A stretch of 64,000 nt of DNA from Tenebrionibacter intestinalis (GTDB taxonomy: Bacteria > Pseudomonadota > Gammaproteobacteria > Enterobacterales > Enterobacteriaceae): NCBI RefSeq assembly GCF_016632365.1, contig NZ_JAEPBH010000009.1:1-64000 (forward strand), written 5' to 3'. The notes under the pieces were generated by a model. The model searched no databases and had not been told where the DNA came from. It worked only from the letters and a program-made list of their open reading frames with translations. Each line of letters begins with the position of its first letter. The stretch's first letter is position 1. A program made the translations under genes and the position numbers. Below are positions 53,088-61,854 of the stretch, in pieces.

Positions 53088-53663
53088 CTACTTCGCCCCG
53101 GCGTTCGCGTCCACTGGCTGCGCCATACACGGCGTATCGTGATTACTGGCGTCAAGCCACGTAAATAGCTGCGTAATTTCCGGCTGCAACGGTGTTTCAG
53201 ACACAATAAACATCAGGCTATGGTCTTGTTTATAACTTCTGAATTTGTTTAATACTTTCAGATTAAATTTCTGGCTGTTAAGCGCCCTTACCTTTTTATA
53301 GGCCGACAACAACTGGCTGCACTGTTTAAAAGCGGTTTCAATAATCGCCGCATGCGCGCTGGAATTTTCAGGAAAGTAGGTTACAAAATCGGCCAATTTA
53401 ATCAGTGAAGCCTTTGTAAAAATATCGGTGGCGAATTGATCATTGAGAAATTCCACCTGTTCACTGGCATCAACGCTATTAAATTTAACAGACAGCTTAT
53501 GGCGAAATGCAGGTGCGCCCTGAATAATATCAAACCATTTCAGCGCCTGGCTTTCTCCGGTATATGAAAAATTAACTTCATCGATATGCCTTTTAAATCC
53601 ATTATGCTGTGCTAACGCCGCCGTTGTGGCTAACAGGGCTATACCCAAAATATATTTTCGCAC
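53088..53663 (-). CDS. Secreted protein, candidate periplasmic immunity protein
   Basis: 191 residues from a GTG start at 53663, chosen because AGGAGG lies five bases upstream and the resulting N-terminus (MRKYILGIALLATTAALA) is a signal peptide cut near residue 18. The mature part is Lys/Phe/Asn-rich with no family I recognise and one Cys near each end of its second half. It lies 47 bases downstream of, and on the same strand as, a predicted cell-wall effector without signal peptide, the arrangement of periplasm-acting effector and immunity pairs. Function is inferred from context only. The DNA is clearly more AT-rich than fepC. Confidence 0.65.
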   Translation of the reverse strand: MRKYILGIALLATTAALAQHNGFKRHIDEVNFSYTGESQALKWFDIIQGAPAFRHKLSVKFNSVDASEQVEFLNDQFATDIFTKASLIKLADFVTYFPENSSAHAAIIETAFKQCSQLLSAYKKVRALNSQKFNLKVLNKFRSYKQDHSLMFIVSETPLQPEITQLFTWLDASNHDTPCMAQPVDANAGAK

Positions 53664-53710
53664 CCTTTCCTCCTTTGTGCGGCCAAATAAAAATTTTACT
53701 AAAACCTGAT

Positions 53711-54271
53711 TCAGGCATTCCACAGCCGCAGCGCTGGCCTTAGCGCTCTTTCATAAGTAATTTTCTTCCTGCCCGCATGAGCGATATCACGCAGTTGCCG
53801 CGCCCGGGGAAGGGCCTTTTCAACGCCGGACAGCCTGATAATTAGCGAATTAACGCGATCAAAGCCATACGGATCATCACACACGTCGATACAGCCGGCG
53901 GTCGCATAAACCTCCCGTACAGGGTTATCCGCACCATCGTGAATAAGGTAATCTTTAAAAACATGCCGGGCGCTATGCACACTATAGTCGGGAAGCCAGC
54001 GGCGAATATAAGAGGACTGGAGTTTGGCAAGTCCATAAACATAACTGACGTTTGTTTGTGTGCTCCAGCCCACGCCGAAACGAATCACCCGAACTGTGTG
54101 TTGAACCGCATTACCGGCATCGTCTCTCCCGCTTATTGTCATTCGGTACAGCGGGATTCGATAAAGATTTTTATCCTGGCTTTTTCCATCCCGATGATAA
54201 GAAAACGTTTTTGCATACTCATTACTGATGGCCGTACCGCTTACGGTCAGGTTAACAGGTCTGATTGCCAT
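53711..54271 (-). CDS. Predicted YkuD-like (L,D-transpeptidase-type) cell-wall effector
   Basis: 186 residues from the ATG at 54271 (AAGGA eight bases upstream; longer frames lack support). The segment LIHDGAD...VYATAGCIDVCDDPYGF (His111 to Cys127) has the spacing and form of the YkuD active site, H-x-G ... S/T-x-G-C-I-x-V, with Thr124 and Gly126. There is no signal peptide or membrane span, so it would reach the periplasm of another cell by a dedicated system such as type VI secretion, as Tlde1 effectors do. The protein is otherwise unrecognised. The partner encoded downstream has a signal peptide. AT-rich DNA indicates transfer. An alternative is a NlpC-like amidase. Confidence 0.55.
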   Translation of the reverse strand: MAIRPVNLTVSGTAISNEYAKTFSYHRDGKSQDKNLYRIPLYRMTISGRDDAGNAVQHTVRVIRFGVGWSTQTNVSYVYGLAKLQSSYIRRWLPDYSVHSARHVFKDYLIHDGADNPVREVYATAGCIDVCDDPYGFDRVNSLIIRLSGVEKALPRARQLRDIAHAGRKKITYERALRPALRLWNA

Positions 54272-54854
54272 ATTCATTATCCTTAATGAAAAATCACAAG
54301 GCCAACGGTGTATCATAATTTGTATAAAAATAAAGTGGAGCTGATAGCATATAAAAATAAACGAGGAGAGAATCTTGCCTGTTATACCGCCAATAAAGCT
54401 TCGGCCATTTTCTGGCATGAATATTCTGAACCGCTTTATTCAAACACAGCCGGGCGAAGTAATTACGCTTACGCGTTTGTAACTGAATAAATAACAGACC
54501 CGTAATCAGATTAACACAGCATTATGTCGAATATTCCGTTATCGCGCCGCCGAAATAAAAACCGCCCTGATGTTTAGCCTGAGAGTGTTCTGGCCCCAAA
54601 AAGTTGATCAGATTAACCGGGGCATCAGTTAAAGAGTCCATATAATACACGGGCGCTTTTTTATTCTGGCTATACCTAAATAACATTTTCCGCAATCGGA
54701 TCATTCATTTCGTTGCTTTCTTACATCACGCGGATTCCTGTCTCATCAATATTTTGTTCGTCGTATTCTTTCCTGAAGGATTCCTACTGATTTAATCTTA
54801 TACGTACTATCAAATTATCGCTTATGGCGATTTGAACGTAACAGTCTTTGCGTT
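54272..54854. other. AT-rich spacer in the fepC-entF island
   Basis: No convincing gene. A 60-codon frame on the minus strand (54522-54704, ending HQGGFYFGGAITEYST) has no ribosome site and may be the tail of a lost gene; a plus-strand frame at 54308-54490 is unsupported. The promoter for the effector pair should lie near 54280-54400. Confidence 0.5.
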
Positions 54855-55594
<740 letters not shown>

Positions 55595-55604
55595 GAGACA
55601 CACC

Positions 55605-55626
55605 ATGTATAGCAAATGCTATACAT
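55605..55626. promoter_or_regulatory. TacA operator palindrome
   Basis: ATGTATAGCA (55605-55614), spacer AA, TGCTATACAT (55617-55626): a perfect 10-bp inverted repeat, 11 bases before the tacA start. Ribbon-helix-helix antitoxins autoregulate by binding such palindromes. Confidence 0.75.
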
Positions 55627-55660
55627 CAAGTCGTCGTTTTTCATTTTTTTGAATACTGAT

Positions 55661-56143
55661 GTCCGCTTTGTGCCAGAAGCGGACCTTTATTTGTAAAAGA
55701 ACTGAGTTATCTTTGACAAGCCTGCTCTTATCAAGCTGAATCAGGCGGCCAAATTCAGTAAACCACTATAAGTCCAACTAAATGGGTGCAGCGTAATAGT
55801 ATTGCGAGCCGACCTACCTGAGCAGAAAGGCCCCTTCGCCAGAGAGCGATATATAAAAGCTGGGGAATAGAGTAATAACGAAAAGGGCAAAAACGACATT
55901 TTGCCCTTGTTGAAAATATCAGCCGAAACCGTTCGTTACGGTAGCTTATCGATAACCTCAACGCCATGCAGAACATGGCGTGAGACTGCTGACAACCCCC
56001 ATCCTGTCGCAGACAGGATGGAGGAAATTCAATAAAAAATAACGAAAATCAATGCATTGTTTTTCGCCTGCTTACCACGAAGAAGGAAAAAACCCGTTTT
56101 TTCCTTCTTTGTCAACAAACTGACGCCATGCAGAACATGGCGT
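55661..56143. repeat. Run of hairpins between tacAT and entF, with a duplicated 21-bp element
   Basis: Five stem-loops lie in 480 bases. GTCCGCTT pairs 55661-55668 with 55677-55684. ACGCCATG-cagaa-CATGGCGT occurs twice, at 55961-55981 and 56123-56143. CCATCCTGTC pairs 55999-56008 with 56012-56021. AAGAAGGAAAAAAC pairs 56080-56093 with 56096-56109. The last two, just past the entF stop, are probably its terminators (the fourth in both directions). No gene is seen in 55627-56148. Confidence 0.6.
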
Positions 56144-56148
56144 TTTAT

Positions 56149-59100
56149 TTACCGAAGCGCTAACAGCCGCTGGAGTACTGGCCCGATAGTCGTGAATGCT
56201 TGCGGCGCAATAATATCCACATGCGCGCAGTCCACCGGATAAATATCCAGCGCCTGCGTCCAGGCCGCCCACGCATCGCGTGGGGACAGCCCCGGCATCA
56301 TCGTGCGTTCGGCCACAAACAGCGTCGCCTTTCCGGCAAAGCGCACGCTACGCGCGGTAGACAACAGCCGCACTGCGTCGCCGTAATTACCCTCAATCGC
56401 CGAAAACAGCGCATCGGAGCCCATTTCCTGTTGGGCGGCGAGAAAAGCTTCACGCTCGCGCGCAATCTCCGCCAGCACAGCAGGCTCCAGCGCATTGGCC
56501 CCTTTCTCCTGCCAGTTCTGGGTTTCCGGCGGCCAGGTATCAAGCAATCCAAGAAAAGCGACCTCCTCCCCTGCTTCGCACAGACGGGCGGCCACGGCCT
56601 GCGCAAGCGTACCGCCCAGCGAATACCCCATCAGATAATAAGGCCCGTGCGGCTGTCGTTCGCGCAACGTCGCCAGATGGCTGTCCGCCACCTGCGCCAG
56701 GTTTTTTGCCTGCTGCATTGGCCCTTCCGGTCGCGGCGACTGCAGACCCATCACCGACCAGCGCGGATCGAGCCAGCGCGTCAGCACGCTAAACTGCCAG
56801 GCGAATCCCGATGCCGGATGAAAACACCACAGCGTCGGCCCTTCACTCCGGCGCAGCGGCAGCACAGCTTCAAACCCGGCGCGGTTCACGCTCGTCTCAT
56901 CCTGCTGCTCCAGCGCGGCCGCCAGGCCGGCAACCGTAGACGCCACCATGACTTGCCCAACAGTGACGGGACGCCGGAGCCGGTTACGCAGCTCTGCCGC
57001 CAGGCGCATCGCCAACAGCGAATGGCCGCCGAGCGCAAAGAAATCATCCTGCGCGGAGCGAATCTCACAGCCAAGCAGGCCCGTAAAGGCGTTCGCAATA
57101 ACCGTTTCCAGTCCCGGCAACGGCGCGCGGCCTGCCGGGCGCGCCGCCGGCTGCGGGCGCGGCAACCGCTTGCGATCCAGCTTGCCGTTGGCGCTCAGCG
57201 GGAAGCTATCCATCTGCACCAGCGCCACCGGCACCATATGCGCCGGTAGCTGCGCCAGCAGCCTTTCACGCAGCGCTGTCGCATCCAACTCCGCCCCGGA
57301 GGCCGACACCAGATAGCCGACCAGTTGACGCGCATCGCCGCCGCCCGCCGCGCCGTCATTAAGCACGCAGGCCGCCGCCACCGACTGCGCAACGTCCGGT
57401 AATCCCTGCATTGCGCGCTCAATCTCGCCCAGCTCAATACGCTGGCCGCGAATCTTTAACTGATCGTCGCTGCGCCCAAGGTATTCCACCGCGCCATTGT
57501 CCAGCCAGCGCGCCACATCGCCTGTGCGGTACATGCGCGCGCCAGGGACAACCGGATCGGCAATAAAGCGGCTGGCGGTCAAATCGGGCCGCGACAGATA
57601 CCCCTGCGCCAACTGCACGCCGGTAAGATAAAGATCCCCCGCCACCCCTGGCGGCACCGGCTGCATAGCGCCGTCAAGGATACGCAACCCTGTGTTCCAT
57701 ACCGGCCAGCCGACAGGCACGCTACTGCCCTCAACGGCAGCCAGGTGTTGACCAAAAGCCGGATACCAACTCACGTCCACCGCCGCTTCCGTAGGACCGT
57801 AGAGGTTATGCAACGGCGTACCGACAATCCGCTTCCACTGACGGCATAAATCGGCAGGCAACGCCTCGCCGCTACAAAATACGCGCCGCAGGCTCACACA
57901 ACCGGCGGCGCTTCGCCCATCGGCAAGCGCCGCCACAAACGCGGCCAGCATCGACGGCACAAAATGCGTGGTGGTCACTTTCCAGCGACTGAAAAGCTGC
58001 AAAAGCGCCTGTGGGTCGCGGTGCGCCTGCGGCGGCGCCATAACCAGCCGTGCGCCCGCCATCAGCGGCCAGAAAAATTCCCATACCGAGACGTCAAAAC
58101 TGCACGGCGTTTTCTGCAATACCACATCGTCTGCGCTCAGCGGGTAATGATTTTGCATCCACAGCAGGCGGTTGACGATAGCCTCCTGCCCTACCATGAC
58201 GCCTTTTGGTCTGCCGGTGGAGCCGGAGGTAAAAATCACATAGGCCGTGTGCGCCGGGCGCGACAGGTCTTCAGCCTCGTGCGACACGCGGCCCGCCAGC
58301 GGGGCCGTCAGGCACAGCGCCGCCATATTCGTCACGCCGGTAAAACGGGCAAGCTGTTCATCAGTTGTGATAATCAGCCTCGGCGCGGCATCTTCAAGCA
58401 TCATACGCAGCCTGTCATCCGGGTAACCGGTATCAAGCGGCAGCCAGGCCGCGCCCGTCTCTACTATCGCCTGTAGCGCCAGCGACAGGAATACCGAGCG
58501 CGGCAGCGCGACGGCCACAATGTCGCCCGGCTTCACGCCGCGCGATTTTAGCTGCTGCGCCAGCAGCAGTACCTGTTGACGCATATCACGATAGCTGAAC
58601 TGCCAGCTATCATCCGCCAGCGCGGGCGCATCCGGCGTCAGTTTCGCCTGTTGAGCGATAATGCCGCTCAGCGTCTGCGCGGCCAGCGGCTTGCGCGTTG
58701 CATTCACCCGGTTAATGAGCGCAACTTCATCATCATGAAGTAAATCCGCCTGCTGGCACGTCAGCGTCGGATCGTCGGCAAACTGTTTTAACAGGCGCGG
58801 CAGGCGGCTGATATGTTTCGCCAGCGCGTCAGCCTCATAGCGTTCACTGTTGGCAAGCACGTCCATCGCCAGCTCGCCTTGTTCGCCGGGATAGAGCGCA
58901 ATCTCCAGATCGCGCACCGGGCCAGAAGCAAGCTGATGCGTAATGCCATTAACGCCGTTGAAGTCGAGGCGGTAGTCGAACATTTTGATATTGATAACCG
59001 GACCGAACAGCGGCTCGCCATCGGCCACATGGCCAAGATCGCGCTGTACCTGCTCGGCATCATAGCGCTGGTGGCGGCGCAGCGTTTTCATCTGTCGCGC

Positions 59101-60081
59101 CTGTTGCGCCGCCAGTTCAACGAGCGTCGCCTGCGCCGGTATACGCACCGCCCAGGGCAATACGTTGAGTACCGGGCCTGCGGCGCACAGCGCCGTTGAG
59201 CCGAGGCGGCGCATAAAAATAAAGCCTGCTGCGTATTGCGTGCGGTTAGCAAGGCGGCCCAGCCACAGCGAAGTCAGCGCCAGCGCCATATCTGCCGCGC
59301 TCAGGCGCTGCGGTTGCCCATGCGCCGTCAGCCGCTGAAAATCACCGCTATCGAAGGTCAACGACTGGCGAATTAACCGCGTGGTCGCGCCCTGCCCGCT
59401 CAGCGGCTTATCGGACACAGACGCTGGCGGCGGCAGCTCACGCGCCTGCTGATGCCAGAATTCGGCGTCACGCAGCCAGACAGGCGTCGCCTGATAATGG
59501 GTGTACTCCTTTACCACGTCGCTAAAGGGCGTAAAAGGCGATGCTGGCGGCTGTTCACCGCGGCACAACGCAGTGTAGAGACTGGCGATATGGCGCGTAA
59601 TCGCGGTAAAGCTGAAACCGTCCACAGCAATATGATGATAACGCTGGTACCAGTACCAGCGGCGCTCGCCAATGCGCAGCAACGCATGGTGATACAGCGG
59701 CTTACCGCTACTTATTCGTAAATCCTGCTCAAGATCCTGGCGCATATGCGCCAGCGCGGCGCTAACAGGACTGGCGGCGTCGCGCAGGTCAAGCATATCC
59801 GGCGAACTGAACGTTAATGACGCATCCACCCACTGCACCGGTACGCCATCATCGCGTTCGGTAAAGCGCATGCGTAACGTATCAACGTCGTTCATTCCGG
59901 CCACAATCGCCTGACTCAACCGGGCAATATCCACCTCGCCGTTGAGTTCAACGTAGTGCGCCACGCTCCACGCATTGGCCTGCGCCGACAGCCGATCCGC
60001 CATCCATATGCCCGGCTGCGCCGCGACCAGCGGCAACGCTGTTCCGGGAGCTACGGGGATAACCACTTCTGATTCACTCAC
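56149..60081 (-). CDS. entF: Enterobactin synthase component F (NRPS)
   Basis: Serine-activating NRPS that assembles and cyclises enterobactin, 1310 residues. Order: condensation domain (about 10-430, YHHIAVDGFSF), adenylation domain (about 450-970, FTSGSTGRPKG), carrier domain (FFALGGHSLLAM, about 1017) and thioesterase (GYSLGGT, about 1150). The start chosen is GTG at 60081, with GAGG six bases before it; the GTG at 60093 would overlap its own ribosome site. The N-terminus is about 10 residues longer than E. coli. Directly follows ybdZ. Confidence 0.96.
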   Translation of the reverse strand: MSESEVVIPVAPGTALPLVAAQPGIWMADRLSAQANAWSVAHYVELNGEVDIARLSQAIVAGMNDVDTLRMRFTERDDGVPVQWVDASLTFSSPDMLDLRDAASPVSAALAHMRQDLEQDLRISSGKPLYHHALLRIGERRWYWYQRYHHIAVDGFSFTAITRHIASLYTALCRGEQPPASPFTPFSDVVKEYTHYQATPVWLRDAEFWHQQARELPPPASVSDKPLSGQGATTRLIRQSLTFDSGDFQRLTAHGQPQRLSAADMALALTSLWLGRLANRTQYAAGFIFMRRLGSTALCAAGPVLNVLPWAVRIPAQATLVELAAQQARQMKTLRRHQRYDAEQVQRDLGHVADGEPLFGPVINIKMFDYRLDFNGVNGITHQLASGPVRDLEIALYPGEQGELAMDVLANSERYEADALAKHISRLPRLLKQFADDPTLTCQQADLLHDDEVALINRVNATRKPLAAQTLSGIIAQQAKLTPDAPALADDSWQFSYRDMRQQVLLLAQQLKSRGVKPGDIVAVALPRSVFLSLALQAIVETGAAWLPLDTGYPDDRLRMMLEDAAPRLIITTDEQLARFTGVTNMAALCLTAPLAGRVSHEAEDLSRPAHTAYVIFTSGSTGRPKGVMVGQEAIVNRLLWMQNHYPLSADDVVLQKTPCSFDVSVWEFFWPLMAGARLVMAPPQAHRDPQALLQLFSRWKVTTTHFVPSMLAAFVAALADGRSAAGCVSLRRVFCSGEALPADLCRQWKRIVGTPLHNLYGPTEAAVDVSWYPAFGQHLAAVEGSSVPVGWPVWNTGLRILDGAMQPVPPGVAGDLYLTGVQLAQGYLSRPDLTASRFIADPVVPGARMYRTGDVARWLDNGAVEYLGRSDDQLKIRGQRIELGEIERAMQGLPDVAQSVAAACVLNDGAAGGGDARQLVGYLVSASGAELDATALRERLLAQLPAHMVPVALVQMDSFPLSANGKLDRKRLPRPQPAARPAGRAPLPGLETVIANAFTGLLGCEIRSAQDDFFALGGHSLLAMRLAAELRNRLRRPVTVGQVMVASTVAGLAAALEQQDETSVNRAGFEAVLPLRRSEGPTLWCFHPASGFAWQFSVLTRWLDPRWSVMGLQSPRPEGPMQQAKNLAQVADSHLATLRERQPHGPYYLMGYSLGGTLAQAVAARLCEAGEEVAFLGLLDTWPPETQNWQEKGANALEPAVLAEIAREREAFLAAQQEMGSDALFSAIEGNYGDAVRLLSTARSVRFAGKATLFVAERTMMPGLSPRDAWAAWTQALDIYPVDCAHVDIIAPQAFTTIGPVLQRLLALR

Positions 60082-60089
60082 AACGCACC

Positions 60090-60305
60090 TCACTGCAAAC
60101 GATCGGAAACAAAATGAGCGGGCTGAATGGTCTGCCAGTGCGCCTCAAGCCACCGGCGGCATGCTTCCTGATCCTGCGGGCCGGTTACCGTCCGCCAGCC
60201 AGGCGGCAGCGCACAGTGCGCGGGCCAAAGGCTGTACTGCATTACATCGTTAACCAGTATAAAAAACCGCCCCTGCGGATCGTCGAAGGGATTGCTGTAA
60301 TCCAT
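60090..60305 (-). CDS. ybdZ: MbtH-like protein YbdZ
   Basis: 71-residue chaperone/activator of the EntF adenylation domain. NPFDDPQGRFFILVND and SLWP...PPGW carry the conserved MbtH Trp residues. It lies between fes and entF, as usual. Stop nine bases before the chosen entF start. Confidence 0.95.
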   Translation of the reverse strand: MDYSNPFDDPQGRFFILVNDVMQYSLWPAHCALPPGWRTVTGPQDQEACRRWLEAHWQTIQPAHFVSDRLQ

Positions 60306-60353
60306 GCTTTACTCCTGTCGAATAACGCGTCGCCAGAGACGGCGCCCAAAAGT

Positions 60354-61580
60354 TTATGGCGCGGGAACATCAGCCCAGAGCGCTATCAGCCCATCAAGCA
60401 GTCCACCGCGCCAGCACAGCGCGTCATGTCCGCCTTCTACCTGACGCCACAAAAGCCTGTGCCGCCCGTGCCGGAGTAGAGGCACCAGCCGCTGGTGCGC
60501 GCGGAAAATAAGCGGTTCACGAATGCCCGCCTCCATAAATATGTTCACGGGCTGCTTTCCGACAAGACCCGCCAGCATAAGCTCCTCAAGCCGCCCCGGC
60601 GCGTTGCCGTCAGCGCGATTCGGCCACCAACAGGAAGCCGACTGGCTTAGCGCGCAGCCAAAGCGCTCAGGCCAGGTCAGCGCGGCATACAGCGCCGCCA
60701 AACCGCCAAAACTCTGCCCGGCCACGACAGTCGTTGATGGGTGCTCGCGCCAGACGACATGCTCGCGTAACAGGGGCAGCAGCTCATCATGTACCGCAAG
60801 CCAGAATTCATCGTTGCAAGGCAGCTCCACGGCACGATGTTCGCGGTCAATCGCATCAATCAGTACGTAAACCGCAGGCGGCAGCGCGCCTGCGTTGGTC
60901 TGCGCCTGTAAGGCAGGCCATACCGGCATACTTTCAGCCCAGAACTGGCCATCGAGAAGGAGCGCCAGCGGTCGCTGTTGCGGGTCTTGTTCGCCGGTGG
61001 AAAATATCCATATTCGGCGGCGGTTTTGCAGACGCTGACTCTGCCAGGTGATGCACAGCGGCGCGGCCGCCGCGGGGTGTCTGGCTTCCCAACCCGGCTG
61101 AACCGGGGCATCCGGCAGGTGTAACGCGCAGCCCGGATGGTCGCGCCCGCCGCGCCAACTGTGCGGGTTGAACGGATCGGCCACCGCATGCGGCAGCAAA
61201 CGGCTCCAGCTCTCGCGCAACGCCTGCATATCCGGCGCGGCGCAACTTGCCTGCGGCGCAAAATCGTTTTCACTGGATGAGGGGATAAAACAGTAACTGC
61301 CGCGCCAGGTTGAAGGCAATTGCGTACTCCACTGCCAGACATCGGTACCGGGCACGCGCTCCAGGCTCACCGGCTGCGAACACAGGTGATGATCGGTAAC
61401 CCCGGTAATATATATCCAGACGCGACGCACGCTGGAAGTGCGGGCGCAACCGCCCGGATCGCGCCAGTAAAACGTCACAGCACAACGGTCTGGCGAAAGG
61501 CGTGTCACTGCCGGCACGCCCTGCTGCTGTACAACTTGCCACCAGCCTTGCATCCCTGGCTGCAATTCACTCAATTTCAC
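60354..61580 (-). CDS. fes: Enterochelin esterase Fes
   Basis: Cytoplasmic esterase hydrolysing ferric enterobactin to release iron, 408 residues. GTG start at 61580 with GGGG upstream. N-terminal domain about 1-180; alpha/beta-hydrolase domain with nucleophile VVAGQSFGG (Ser about 290) and catalytic His in GGHDALCWRGG near the C-terminus. First gene of the fes-ybdZ-entF operon, divergent from fepA. Confidence 0.95.
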   Translation of the reverse strand: MKLSELQPGMQGWWQVVQQQGVPAVTRLSPDRCAVTFYWRDPGGCARTSSVRRVWIYITGVTDHHLCSQPVSLERVPGTDVWQWSTQLPSTWRGSYCFIPSSSENDFAPQASCAAPDMQALRESWSRLLPHAVADPFNPHSWRGGRDHPGCALHLPDAPVQPGWEARHPAAAAPLCITWQSQRLQNRRRIWIFSTGEQDPQQRPLALLLDGQFWAESMPVWPALQAQTNAGALPPAVYVLIDAIDREHRAVELPCNDEFWLAVHDELLPLLREHVVWREHPSTTVVAGQSFGGLAALYAALTWPERFGCALSQSASCWWPNRADGNAPGRLEELMLAGLVGKQPVNIFMEAGIREPLIFRAHQRLVPLLRHGRHRLLWRQVEGGHDALCWRGGLLDGLIALWADVPAP

Positions 61581-61639
61581 CGAGTTAACCCCATGTAAAG
61601 TAAGTAAAATTAGTTACACATCAAAATTTAAAGATAATA

Positions 61640-61780
61640 TTATTGATAATTATTTTCATTTGCAATAGCGTATTTACCGCTGGCTCGCAGCCATTTCGCG
61701 ACGGACTGAATAATAAAAACGCTGACGCCATCCAGGGCGCATCGGCAGAAGTTCGCGTTTCTAAATATTTTTGACATCAT
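61640..61780 (-). CDS. Possible 46-residue small protein in the fes-fepA region
   Basis: ATG-ATG at 61780 with AAGGAG four bases upstream, stop at 61640-61642 just inside the Fur region. Product MMSKIFRNANFCRCALDG... has a short hydrophobic stretch (VSVFIIQSVAKWL). It lies upstream of the Fur box on the fes strand, so it would need its own promoter. Only the ribosome site supports it. Confidence 0.3.
   Translation of the reverse strand: MMSKIFRNANFCRCALDGVSVFIIQSVAKWLRASGKYAIANENNYQ
61645..61663. promoter_or_regulatory. Fur box in the fes-fepA divergent promoter
   Basis: GATAATTATTTTCATTTGC, preceded by GATAATATTATT, forms a run of NAT-type hexamers typical of Fur sites. It lies about 65 bases from fes and 190 from fepA. 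Confidence 0.75.
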
Positions 61781-61803
61781 GCCGCTCCTTTCGGTGGGAT
61801 TTC

Positions 61804-61854
61804 ATGAAGAAAGGCGCGGCGAAGAAAAACCAGGCAGGACACCATCCAAAATGA
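61804..61854 (+). CDS. 16-residue leader peptide overlapping the fepA start
   Basis: ATG at 61804 opens a frame MKKGAAKKNQAGHHPK whose TGA (61852-61854) overlaps the fepA ATG (61851-61853) as ATGA. A GGTGGGA stretch six to ten bases upstream could be its ribosome site. The fepA start itself has only AGGA at 11 bases, so translation by coupling is plausible, in the manner of uof-fur. Confidence 0.4.
   Translation: MKKGAAKKNQAGHHPK

Noticed and set aside
54308-54490. 60-codon plus-strand frame in the island spacer
   Set aside because: Lies in the likely promoter of the effector gene, with no ribosome site.
55755-55976. 73-codon minus-strand frame between tacA and entF
   Set aside because: No ribosome site; overlaps the hairpin region; the translation looks random.
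56200-57249. 349-codon plus-strand frame opposite the entF thioesterase region
   Set aside because: Shadow of entF; composition dominated by Arg/His/Gln.
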